A DNA stretch of 64,000 nucleotides from Halomarina litorea. Lineage in GTDB: Archaea > Halobacteriota > Halobacteria > Halobacteriales > Haloarculaceae. The first letter of the stretch is position 1. Each line of letters starts with the position of its first letter. The DNA lies in assembly GCF_024227715.1 (NCBI RefSeq), contig NZ_CP100448.1, positions 558,001-622,000 of the forward strand, in the 5' to 3' direction. The notes under the pieces are model-generated. The model worked only from the letters and a program-made list of their open reading frames with translations. It searched no databases and was not told where the DNA came from. Of this stretch, positions 34,178-41,896 are shown piece by piece. A program made the translations under genes and the position numbers.

Positions 34178-35317
34178 ATGACTCGCTGGAACGACGGGGT
34201 CGACGAAGTGAGCACCGTCAGCCCCGACATCACGGAGGAGACGAACGCCCTGCCCAACCGGTACTTCACCGACCCGGAGGTCCACGAGATGGAGAAGGAG
34301 AAGGTCTTCGGGGAGTACTGGGTGTACGCGGGCCACGCCAACTGCATCCCCGAGGAGGGTGACTTCTTCACCCGGACCGTCGGTGACCGACAGATAATCG
34401 TCCTCCGGGACCACGACGGCGAGGTGACTGCGTTCTACAACGTCTGTGCCCACCGCGGGTCGAAGATGGTCGACGACACGCCGATGAGCGACCCCGGCCA
34501 CATGAGTCGCATCCGTTGTCCGTACCACCTCTGGACGTACGACCTCGACGGTGACCTCGCGAGCACGCCCAAGAGCTTCGAGGAACCAGGCCTGAACCCG
34601 GACCTCGAGGGCGGGGACGTGCGCCCGCCGGACCCGGAACGCAACGGTCTGCTCACCGTCCCCACGGCCACCATCGGCCCGCTGGTGTTCGTGAACTTCT
34701 CGGACGACCCGATGCCCTTCGAGGAGCAGGCCGGGAAGATGAAGGAGGAACTGGAGGCGCTCCCGCTCGGCGAGTACGAACACGCCCAGCGCATCGTCTC
34801 GGAGGTGGAGTGCAACTGGAAGACCTTCGGCGGGAACTACTCGGAGTGCGACCACTGCCAGGCCAACCACCAGGACTGGATCAAGGGCATCTCGCTCGAC
34901 GAGTCCGAACTGGAGGTTCAGGACTACCACTGGGTGCTCCACTACACGCACGACGAGGACGTGGACGACGAGATGCGCATCCACGAGGAACACGAGGCGC
35001 AGTTCTACTACCTCTGGCCGAACTTCACGGTCAACATGTACGGCACCGCCGACGGCTACGGGACGTACATCATCGACCCGATCGACGAGGGGCGCTTCCA
35101 GCTCGTCGCGGACTACTACTTCCGGGACGCCGACCTGACCGGGGAGGAACGGGAGTTCATCCGCACGAGCCGCCAGCTCCAGGAGGAGGACTTCGAACTC
35201 GTCGAGCGCCAGTACGAGGGCCAGAAGATGGGTGCGCTCGCGCAGGCGCAACTCGGGCCGAACGAGCACACGGTCCACAAGCTCCATCGGCTGGCACAGG
35301 AGGCGTACAACGCCTGA
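34178..35317 (+). CDS. gbcA: Rieske aromatic-ring-hydroxylase-type oxygenase, glycine betaine demethylase (GbcA)-like
   Basis: A 379-residue oxygenase alpha subunit. The Rieske 2Fe-2S ligands are C90-x-H92 and C114-x2-H117; the mononuclear iron site is in NYSECDHCQANH near residues 225-236. This arrangement and length match GbcA/stachydrine-demethylase-type enzymes that convert glycine betaine to dimethylglycine and formaldehyde with oxygen. The ATG at 34178 is preferred to an upstream in-frame GTG (34163) that falls within the inverted repeat. No GbcB-type reductase is encoded nearby, so electrons must come from elsewhere. Betaine as substrate is inferred mainly from neighbours. Confidence 0.85.
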   Translation: MTRWNDGVDEVSTVSPDITEETNALPNRYFTDPEVHEMEKEKVFGEYWVYAGHANCIPEEGDFFTRTVGDRQIIVLRDHDGEVTAFYNVCAHRGSKMVDDTPMSDPGHMSRIRCPYHLWTYDLDGDLASTPKSFEEPGLNPDLEGGDVRPPDPERNGLLTVPTATIGPLVFVNFSDDPMPFEEQAGKMKEELEALPLGEYEHAQRIVSEVECNWKTFGGNYSECDHCQANHQDWIKGISLDESELEVQDYHWVLHYTHDEDVDDEMRIHEEHEAQFYYLWPNFTVNMYGTADGYGTYIIDPIDEGRFQLVADYYFRDADLTGEEREFIRTSRQLQEEDFELVERQYEGQKMGALAQAQLGPNEHTVHKLHRLAQEAYNA

Positions 35318-35324
35318 TGCGCCC

Positions 35325-35699
35325 ATGAGCCGGAGCCAGCGGGACGCGGAGGCGTTCGTCGTCACCTGCGAGGACTGCGCGGTGGAGACGCGCACCGACG
35401 ACCCCAACGAGACGGTGGCGTTCTACCGCCGCCACCGGTCGGCGACGGGCCACGACGTGGTCTGGGAAGGGGCGGACGCCGCCGCACTCGACGGACTAGA
35501 CGTGCCCGCGGATGCGGACCTCGCGGCGGTCGTCCGCGCGCTAGACGGGGCCTACGAGGGCGGCGTCCCGCTGGGCGTCGTCGCCGCCGCGATGGGCGAG
35601 CGTGGGGCGACGATGGCCGAGACGTTCGAGGCGGTCCACGACCTCCGGATGACCGGGGGGCTGTACGAACCCCGCGACGACCACCTCCGCCCGTTCTGA
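35325..35699 (+). CDS. Zinc-finger plus winged-helix small protein, unrecognised
   Basis: A 124-residue protein. The N-terminal third has C-x2-C (TCEDC) followed by two His (RRH and GHD), a possible zinc site; the C-terminal half looks like a winged helix ending in a GGLYEPRDDHLRPF strand pair, a pattern seen in haloarchaeal proteins that end with an MCM-like winged domain. It starts 7 nt after the Rieske oxygenase stop, so is likely co-transcribed. It could be a local regulator. Confidence 0.65.
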   Translation: MSRSQRDAEAFVVTCEDCAVETRTDDPNETVAFYRRHRSATGHDVVWEGADAAALDGLDVPADADLAAVVRALDGAYEGGVPLGVVAAAMGERGATMAETFEAVHDLRMTGGLYEPRDDHLRPF

Positions 35700-35709
35700 G
35701 CCGTCGCGT

Positions 35710-36363
35710 TCACTCCTCGTGCAGGGTCGACTCCACGAGTCGCTCGGTCCCGCGACGGATGCGTCCGCCGACGGCCGTCGGCGAGATGCCGAGTTCCGCC
35801 GCGAGTTCCTCCAGCGACGTCTCGCGCGGTTCGCTGAAGTAGCCCCGTTCGTAGGCCGTCGTCAGCGCCACCTTCTGGGCGTCGGTGAGGCCGGTGACGC
35901 CGCCGATGGTCCAGTCGTCCTGCCGGTAGAGCTGTCGGAGTTCGAAGGTGATCCCCTCGTCCTTGCAGTACTCCCAGATGTCGGTGAGCGCCGCCCGGTC
36001 GGGCAGTTGGAGGCGGACCGACCAGCCGCGCGGTTCGCTCGTCGCCTCCAGCATCAGGCCGCCCACCTCCGCCGTCTTCGGCGCGAGGACCTTCGCCTCG
36101 GAGGTGTGACAGATCCGGTAGATGCGTGCCGTCTCGGACTCGGAGACCAGCAGCCACTCGTCGACGGTGTGGTCGTCCGCCAGTGCCGCGTCGAACGCAT
36201 CGAACCCCTCGTTGTCCGTCTCCACGAGGAAGAAGAACATCCCCGTCTCGGCGTCGGTCCCCGACTGCGGGACGACCTGTATCGCCGCCGACGGCACGGC
36301 CTCGATGGTGGGTGCGAGCGCGAGGTCCGGGCCCGTGATACCCACCTCCGCGATGACGTTCAT
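35710..36363 (-). CDS. Bacterio-opsin-activator-type HTH regulator
   Basis: A 217-residue regulator with an N-terminal sensor-like domain (residues 1-150) and a C-terminal HTH_10 domain: LTDAQKVALTTAYERGYFSEPRETSLEELA-type region followed by LGISPTAVGGRIRRGTERLV (split here). The ATG at 36363 starts directly before the conserved IAEVGI strand; an upstream GTG is rejected. It is convergent with the gene pair gbcA/35325 and is the natural candidate regulator of the betaine island, possibly sensing a ligand through its N-terminal domain. Confidence 0.82.
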   Translation of the reverse strand: MNVIAEVGITGPDLALAPTIEAVPSAAIQVVPQSGTDAETGMFFFLVETDNEGFDAFDAALADDHTVDEWLLVSESETARIYRICHTSEAKVLAPKTAEVGGLMLEATSEPRGWSVRLQLPDRAALTDIWEYCKDEGITFELRQLYRQDDWTIGGVTGLTDAQKVALTTAYERGYFSEPRETSLEELAAELGISPTAVGGRIRRGTERLVESTLHEE

Positions 36364-36698
36364 CGGCCCGGCCGTCCCCGTCGTTCGCCCCGACCACCGT
36401 GGTCGGGGGACTCGCGGTCGCGACTCCCGGCACGTGCGGCGTCCCGCGGACGACACCGACGGGACGCGCGAGGTGTGTGCATTGCTATCAGTGTGATCTC
36501 CACGTCAAGGTAAGTATTGTGTCGCCACTCGCCGGCCACGCCTGACGGCGCGTTCGGCCGCGAGCGCCGGACACAACCTCGGAGGAAATAAATTACACTA
36601 GATTAGAAAGAAATATGATCATTGAGTTTGTACGATGAGATGCGGCCGTGCCGGGACCGTCGGGCTGTCACGGGCACCCGTCCCCCCGCTCTGCCACC
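36364..36698. other. Intergenic region, 335 nt
   Basis: The left part is a GC-rich leader of the HTH regulator gene. An AT-rich stretch at about 36586-36632 contains several weak TATA-like runs on both strands but no gene start at the right distance. I see no tRNA, hairpin or plausible short gene. Confidence 0.5.
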
Positions 36699-37241
36699 TC
36701 AGGACTCGACGAGCGTCAGCACGTCGTCCGTGTAGGCCAGTTCCGACCCGTCGTAGCGGACGATGGCCTCCCTCCCGACGAACTTCAGGGCGGTGCCGTC
36801 GTACTCCACGCCGACGGGCCACGTGACGTCCAGCACGCCGCCGACCACCGAGAGCGCCAGGTGGTCGCTCCCGTAGGCGACCTCCGCACCCTGCTCGACG
36901 ACGCCCGCCGCCGCTCCGGTCCCGGAGAGTTCCGCCTCGCCGTCCTCGACGCGCACGTCCACCCGCTCGTCCTCGACCGCCACCGCGAGGTCGTACCGGT
37001 CGGCGCTCCCGACGAGTCTGACCGTCGCGTCGTCGTCCGCGCTGAACCCGAGAGCGTCGCCGTCGAGGACGACGTGGACTGTACCCCCGTCGAGGACGAC
37101 GCCGGTGGCGTCGGGACCGAGGAGGGGACCTTCGAACTGTGCCGGTGCCGGTTCCGACGCCCGCGCCGACCCGGCCCCCGCGAGGGCGAACGCCGCCGCG
37201 AGGCCGGTGAGGAACGATCGCCGGTGCGTGGACCGTGACAT
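36699..37241 (-). CDS. Tat-exported beta-rich protein, unrecognised
   Basis: A 180-residue protein with a twin-arginine signal (HRRSFLTG at residues 6-13, then an Ala-rich helix ending SARA) and an acidic, beta-strand-rich mature part of about 150 residues with many short V-x-V and E/D-x-V alternations. No lipobox or catalytic motif. It is less repetitive than the three acidic proteins downstream but similar in build, so may be a distant relative. TATA-like CTTATCC lies about 40 nt upstream. Confidence 0.65.
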   Translation of the reverse strand: MSRSTHRRSFLTGLAAAFALAGAGSARASEPAPAQFEGPLLGPDATGVVLDGGTVHVVLDGDALGFSADDDATVRLVGSADRYDLAVAVEDERVDVRVEDGEAELSGTGAAAGVVEQGAEVAYGSDHLALSVVGGVLDVTWPVGVEYDGTALKFVGREAIVRYDGSELAYTDDVLTLVES

Positions 37242-37298
37242 GAGTTACACCTGTGCACGATGATCGGGGGACGCCACGGATAAGTGGTCGAGTGATGT

Positions 37299-37319
37299 TC
37301 AAGTTACCCGGTTACCATC
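37299..37319 (+). promoter_or_regulatory. GTTAC direct repeat upstream of the Tat-protein gene
   Basis: GTTAC occurs at 37303-37307 and 37311-37315, 8 nt apart, about 60 nt before the gene starting at 37241. The same half-site and the same 8-nt step occur in the shared element of the two acidic-repeat genes, but in the opposite orientation. Weak evidence for a common regulator. Confidence 0.25.
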
Positions 37320-37514
37320 GGTTCACCGTTCGAAGGCCGTGGACGTTCAGACGAACGTGCAAACAGGGTGGGACCACGGGGTGGACGCCAATGGCCCGCT
37401 CCCGAATCTGCCGCCTCCGACGGGTCGTTCCGGCGACGGTGTCGCCCGCCGTCGCTACGGTCACTGTCGCTGGTCGGTCGGTCACAGAAAAGGGTCGGCG
37501 GTGAGGGTGGGGGC

Positions 37515-38141
37515 TCAGCGGCGGCGGACCTCGAAGTCGCGGCCGTCCTCGTCCCACTCGAGCGAGACGTCGGCGTTCGAGTAGTCGAGTTCCTCGCCGT
37601 CGAAGTCGATGTCGACCTCGTCGTCGGAGTACTCGAAGTCCTCGCCGTCGTACTCGAGGTCGATGTCGCCGGAGATCTCGATCTCCTCGTCGTCGCGTTC
37701 GACGGTCAGGTTGTCGGTGGCGAACTCGACTTCCTCCTCGCTGTCGGCCTCGAAGCGGTCGACGTTGCCGTCGACGGTGACTTCGAGTTCCCCGTCGTCG
37801 CCCTCGACGTCGACGCGGTCGCCGCCGGATTCGACGGTCAACTCGAAGTCGCCGTCGCTGGACTCGAAGTCGACCTGGGTGCCCCCGTTGTCGACGGTGA
37901 GCTCGATGTCGTCGTCACCGTCGCGTTCGAAGCTGACGGTCTCGTCGTCCAGTTCGAGGGCGTCGCCGTCCGTCTCGAACGAGAGTCCGTTGAAGTCGAG
38001 TTCGATGTCGTCGCCGTCGCGTTCGTAGTCGATGCCGTCGTCCGCTCTCTGGGCCGCAGCGGTCCCGGGGATGCCGACCGCGAGGGCCGTCAACGTAGAA
38101 CCGGCGACGAACAGGTAGCGCCTTCTGCTAAAGAGTGCCAT
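37515..38141 (-). CDS. Tat-exported acidic beta-repeat protein, paralog 1
   Basis: A 208-residue protein. Residues 5-8 (SRRR) begin a Tat signal ending near AAAQR. The mature part is a chain of about 15 short strands in which hydrophobic and acidic residues alternate (patterns such as DFELTV, DVDIDF, EIEISG), with almost no Lys and few Arg except for a final RRR. This looks like a stacked beta structure on the outside of the cell. Start at 38141 is chosen to match paralog 2; an ATG 5 codons upstream is possible. Upstream lies a 24-nt element shared with paralog 2. Confidence 0.7.
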   Translation of the reverse strand: MALFSRRRYLFVAGSTLTALAVGIPGTAAAQRADDGIDYERDGDDIELDFNGLSFETDGDALELDDETVSFERDGDDDIELTVDNGGTQVDFESSDGDFELTVESGGDRVDVEGDDGELEVTVDGNVDRFEADSEEEVEFATDNLTVERDDEEIEISGDIDLEYDGEDFEYSDDEVDIDFDGEELDYSNADVSLEWDEDGRDFEVRRR

Positions 38142-38190
38142 ATTACTTGCCTCCATACAGTCATTGGCGCGTGTAGCCATATAGTGTCGA

Positions 38191-38214
38191 GTAACTGAAA
38201 CGTAATAACGTAAC
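38191..38214 (-). promoter_or_regulatory. Shared promoter element upstream of acidic-repeat paralog 1
   Basis: On the minus strand this 24-nt block holds three half-sites GTTAC, ATTAC and GTTAC with fixed spacing and matches the block at 39084-39107 in 20 of 24 positions. It ends 50 nt before the start codon and just ahead of a CTATATGG TATA box, the place expected for an archaeal activator or BRE-like element. Confidence 0.5.
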
Positions 38215-38415
38215 CTCGACCATAGGGGGTAACTGACGGGTGAAACGATGTTTCTCGATTAGAATTTCACGTGTCATTTGGCGCGGACAGATATCGCCTT
38301 TCCAGCCCCCCGTCGTCGCCGCCCGGTCGTCGCGTAGCGGTTCCAGAATATGACGGAGAACAGTCAAGTATCGGTTCGACCCGCGGTGGGTTCGGGACCG
38401 GAGTCCCGGGCCGAC

Positions 38416-39036
38416 TCAGCGCCGGCGGGCCTCGAAGTCGCGACCGTCCTCGTTCCACTCCAGGGTGAGGTCGGGGCTCGTGTACTCGAGGTCGTCGTCG
38501 TCGAACTCGAGGCTGATGTCCGAGTCCGCGTATTCGAAGTCCTCGCCGTCCCATTCGAGGGTGACGTCGCCGCTGATCTCGACTTCGTCCTCGTTCACTT
38601 CGAAGTCGATGTCGCCCGCCGTGAACTCGACGGAGTCCTCGTCTTCCGCCTCGAAGCGGTCGACGCTACCGTCCGTGTTCACCTCGAACTCGTCGTCGTC
38701 CCGTTCCACGTCCAGTTGAGCCCCGCCCGCGTCGACGGACAGTTCGAAGTCGTCGCCGTCGGTCTCGAAGTCGACGCTCGTCGAGCCGCTGTCGACGGAC
38801 AGTTCGATCTCGTCGCTCGAGGTGCGCTCGAAGTCGACGAACCCGTCCTGCAGTTCGACGTCGTCGCTGTCCGTCTCGAAGGTGAGCCCTTCGAAGTCGA
38901 AGTCGACGTCACGCCCGTTGCGTTCGTAGTCCAGTCTATCGCCGGTCTGCGCTGCCGCCCCGGGGACGCCGATCGCGAGAGCGGTCAACGTCGACCCGGC
39001 GACGAACAGGTATCGCCGTCTGCTGAAGCCTGCCAT
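38416..39036 (-). CDS. Tat-exported acidic beta-repeat protein, paralog 2
   Basis: A 206-residue protein closely related to paralog 1: the same Tat signal with SRRRYLFVAGSTLTAL, the same order of strands, a shared VDRFEA segment two thirds along and the same ending DGRDFE-x-RRR. The similarity extends along the whole length, so this is a tandem gene duplication. Mature protein is about one third Asp plus Glu. No enzyme motif. It may form a surface coat or bind cations such as calcium or magnesium; that is inference from composition. Confidence 0.7.
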   Translation of the reverse strand: MAGFSRRRYLFVAGSTLTALAIGVPGAAAQTGDRLDYERNGRDVDFDFEGLTFETDSDDVELQDGFVDFERTSSDEIELSVDSGSTSVDFETDGDDFELSVDAGGAQLDVERDDDEFEVNTDGSVDRFEAEDEDSVEFTAGDIDFEVNEDEVEISGDVTLEWDGEDFEYADSDISLEFDDDDLEYTSPDLTLEWNEDGRDFEARRR

Positions 39037-39537
39037 ATCATTCACCGCTACTGTATTCGCTCGCTCGGGGCAAATACTGGTTCGTAACTGAGAGGTAATA
39101 CGGTAACTCCCTGAATTCGGCAGTCTTGACGCCCGGAAATGCGCTCTACGGGAAACGACAGTCTGACAGGTTCCGGCGGACGAGACGACGTTCCGGGCGC
39201 CGACGGGGGTGACGCGGGCGCGGCCGGCCGGTTCCGGGACGCGTCGGACGGCCAGCGACCCCGGGCAGGTACCGGGCCGGTGGGTCACCCGCTTCGAAAT
39301 ATAAAATATTTTCTATTACATATATTTTTGTATGTATCGCTTGTCGGACTCTTCAGTATGGCGTGGCACGACCTGATTCGCAGTGACGATACTCCTGCCC
39401 GACGACGGGACCGACGTGCGTCGCACCTGCGGTCCGACCACTCGGGTGAGGCCCCGGAATCGAATCGCGGGTCGGCGACGCGTCTCGCAGGGGCAAACCC
39501 CAATGGTGTCCGGTTCCTGCCTCGGGCACGAACGACG
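39037..39537. other. Intergenic region with AT-rich promoter patch, 501 nt
   Basis: Between acidic-repeat paralog 2 and otsA. It holds the promoter of paralog 2 at the left, then at 39296-39350 a strongly AT-rich patch with several TATA-like runs (for example TATATTTTT), unusual for this genome. The patch is 190-240 nt before the otsA ATG. An open frame covers the region in phase with otsA, with an ATG at 39358, but its codons give an Arg/Ser-rich string without protein character. A long otsA leader is therefore likely. Confidence 0.5.
39084..39107 (-). promoter_or_regulatory. Shared promoter element upstream of acidic-repeat paralog 2
   Basis: Counterpart of 38191-38214: GTTAC, ATTAC, GTTAC half-sites on the minus strand with identical spacing (steps of 8 and 11 nt), 48 nt before the start codon and just before a GTATTTG TATA-like box. 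Confidence 0.5.
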
Positions 39538-41025
39538 ATGACGCCCAGTTCCGACACGACGGCAGAGGCCCCCGGGTCGCTCGGCGACCTCCTCGTCGTC
39601 TCGAACCGCCAGCCCTACCGCCACTACTACGAGGGCGACGAAGTCGCCGTCGACCGGCCCGCTGGCGGGTTGACCGCCGGACTGGACCCGGTGATGCAGC
39701 GGACCGACGGGACGTGGGTCGCGTGGGGCGACGGCGAGGCCGACAGGGCGGCCGCGAACGAGGACGGCGAGGTTCGCCTCCCCCCCGAGGACGAATCGTA
39801 CACGCTCAAGCGCGTCTGGCTCTCCGACGAGGCTATCGAGGGCTACTACTACGGCTATTCGAACCGCGTGCTCTGGCCGCTCTGCCACGGCGGGACGTGG
39901 CTCACCGAGTACGCCCAGCAGTACTGGGACTGCTACCAGTCGGTCAACGAACAGTTCGCCGACGCGGTCATCGACCGCGCTGACGCGGACACGACGGTGT
40001 GGTTCCAGGACTACCACTTCGCGCTCGCCCCCCGGCGGGTCCGCGAGGCCACCGACGCCTTCCTCATGCACTTCTGGCACATCACGTGGCCCGGCGCCGA
40101 CACCTTCCGCGCGTGCCCACAGCGGGAGGCGCTCCTCGACGGTCTCCTCGGAAACGACCTCCTCGGGTTCCACGTCGAGCGCTACTGCCGGAACTTCCTC
40201 GACTGCGTGGAGGACACGTTCGACGACGCCTTCATCGACCGCGAGGGCGGTCGCGTCAGGTTCAGGGACCACACCACCCACGTCGCCGCCTTCCCGATGG
40301 GTATCGACGCCGAGGCCACCGAGGCCGCCACCCGGCGCGCCGACGGCGAGCACTGGCGGGCGTTCTGCGAGGACCGAGACATCGCCCCCGAAACCCGCGT
40401 CGTCCTCGGCGTGGACCGCCTCGACTACACGAAGGGTATCGTCGAGCGTCTCGAGGCCCTCGAACGCCTCTTCGAGATTCACCCCGAGTGGCAGGGGAAC
40501 CTCGTCTACGTCCAGAAGGCCGACGAGAGCCGTTCGCTCATCCCCGAGTACCAGAACCTCCAGCAGAACGTGGCGAAGGCCGTCGAACGCATCGACGAAC
40601 GCTTCGGCACGGACGACTGGGTGCCCGTGGTGTACACCACCGACTGGTTCACACAGGAGGAACTGTGTGACCTCTATCGCCACAGCGACGCGATGCTCGT
40701 GAGCGCGTTGCGCGACGGGATGAACCTCGTCGCCAAGGAGTACGTCGCCGCCCAGATCGACGACGACGGCGTCCTCGTCCTCTCGGACCAGGTAGGCGCA
40801 CACGACGAACTCGGCGACTTCGCCGTCTCGTTCAACCCCTACGACACCGACGGCTTCGCCGAGACCATCCACCGCGCGCTCACGATGGACTCCCAGGAGG
40901 TCCGCGCGCGCATGCGGGGCCTTCGGGGGATGGTCGCGGGGAACGACCTCTACGCGTGGATGAACGACATCTTCGCAGTCGCGAGCGAACTGCGCGACGA
41001 GGGACGCGACGGCGACTGGTCCTGA
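39538..41025 (+). CDS. otsA: Trehalose-6-phosphate synthase
   Basis: GT20 glycosyltransferase (495 aa) joining a nucleotide-glucose to glucose-6-phosphate. Landmarks: VSNRQPY at residues 20-26, the RPAGGLTAGL loop, FQDYHFALAP and FWHITWP, HVAAFPMGID, GVDRLDYTKGI and the C-terminal LRDGMNLVAKEYVA. All substrate-binding residues expected in these motifs are present. A trehalose-6-phosphate phosphatase is not in the window. Trehalose acts as osmolyte; with the TreT-like gene and betaine transport it shows strong investment in osmolyte metabolism. Confidence 0.93.
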   Translation: MTPSSDTTAEAPGSLGDLLVVSNRQPYRHYYEGDEVAVDRPAGGLTAGLDPVMQRTDGTWVAWGDGEADRAAANEDGEVRLPPEDESYTLKRVWLSDEAIEGYYYGYSNRVLWPLCHGGTWLTEYAQQYWDCYQSVNEQFADAVIDRADADTTVWFQDYHFALAPRRVREATDAFLMHFWHITWPGADTFRACPQREALLDGLLGNDLLGFHVERYCRNFLDCVEDTFDDAFIDREGGRVRFRDHTTHVAAFPMGIDAEATEAATRRADGEHWRAFCEDRDIAPETRVVLGVDRLDYTKGIVERLEALERLFEIHPEWQGNLVYVQKADESRSLIPEYQNLQQNVAKAVERIDERFGTDDWVPVVYTTDWFTQEELCDLYRHSDAMLVSALRDGMNLVAKEYVAAQIDDDGVLVLSDQVGAHDELGDFAVSFNPYDTDGFAETIHRALTMDSQEVRARMRGLRGMVAGNDLYAWMNDIFAVASELRDEGRDGDWS

Positions 41026-41169
41026 CCGCGCCGGTCGGAACGGCGACCCACCGACCCCCGCCGCTCGACCGTACCGATGGCTCCTTCGTCGTCGCCGTCA
41101 CAAAAGCCGATTCGTCCACGTCGTCCGCGGAGACGGGTACGCCCGGGGCTCCGCCGTCCACCGGACGGG

Positions 41170-41685
41170 TCAGCCGAAGCGAATCTCGATTCTCCCGTCA
41201 TCGTCCTCGAACTCGAAGTCGCCGTCGCCGACGTCTATCTCGACGTCGTCGTCGTCACCGTCGCGTTCGTACCTGATACGTCGGCCACTGAGGCCACGGA
41301 CCTCGACGTCGTCGTCGTCGATGTCGATACGGAGGTCGTCGCCGCTGACCTCCACGTCGCCGTCGCTCTCGAACTCGAAGTCCACGTCGCCGTCGTCGCT
41401 CCGGTACTCGACGTCGCCGTCGTCGCTCTCGAACTCGAAGTCGCCGTCGCTCACTTCGACGCTGCAGCCGTCGCTCTCGAACTCGAGGTCGCTACCCGTG
41501 CTCTCCAGTTCCAGTTCGCCGGCACAGCCGTCGCTCTCGAACTCGAAGCCGTCGTCGCTGACCTCCACGTCGCCGTCGTCGCTCTCGAACTCGAAGTCCG
41601 CCCTCGCCACGCCCGGCCCGACCGAGAGTACCGCGAACGCGGCTCCCGCAGTCAGGAGATACCGCCGTCGGGTGTATCGCGCCAT
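41170..41685 (-). CDS. Tat-exported acidic beta-repeat protein, paralog 3
   Basis: A 171-residue relative of the proteins at 37515 and 38416 with the signal TRRRYLLTAG. The mature part is even more regular: a unit of roughly 10-13 residues with the pattern DFEFESD followed by VEVSDD recurs about six times. Unlike the others it holds two GC-containing segments (SDGCAG and SDGCS), so a disulfide is possible. At DNA level this appears as a GTC-rich low-complexity track. It lacks the shared GTTAC promoter block. It is convergent with otsA. Confidence 0.68.
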   Translation of the reverse strand: MARYTRRRYLLTAGAAFAVLSVGPGVARADFEFESDDGDVEVSDDGFEFESDGCAGELELESTGSDLEFESDGCSVEVSDGDFEFESDDGDVEYRSDDGDVDFEFESDGDVEVSGDDLRIDIDDDDVEVRGLSGRRIRYERDGDDDDVEIDVGDGDFEFEDDDGRIEIRFG

Positions 41686-41896
41686 ATCTATCACCGATAC
41701 CTATTGGCGCTCTACGGGAATAGCGTAGTACGTTTCTCGGGGGATACGTCCCTCGGAGATGTCAAACCGGAAATCGTGCCGCGCCGCGTGCGTCACGCCG
41801 CGAACTGTCGGACGAGGTGTCTTTCAGCGTGACGGTCTGCCCTCCCGCCCTCCGCCGAACGGTCCCCTTCGAAGGCAGGCCTCGGACCGAGCGGTG

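Noticed and set aside
39139-39537. N-terminal extension of OtsA by up to 133 residues
   Set aside because: The frame is open but the encoded string is Arg/Ser/Gly-rich, crosses the AT-rich promoter-like patch and is not a known part of trehalose-6-phosphate synthases, which begin near VVSNRQPY.
41200-41600. GTC-rich trinucleotide track that looks like a microsatellite
   Set aside because: It is the complement of Asp/Glu/Ser codons in the acidic-repeat protein gene on the minus strand; the period follows protein repeats, not simple-sequence expansion.
39141-41720. A 14-nt identical string (GCGCTCTACGGGAA) at 39141 and 41707 near acidic-repeat genes
   Set aside because: Identical 14-mers are expected by chance in 64 kb, especially with biased composition, and the distances to the gene starts differ.
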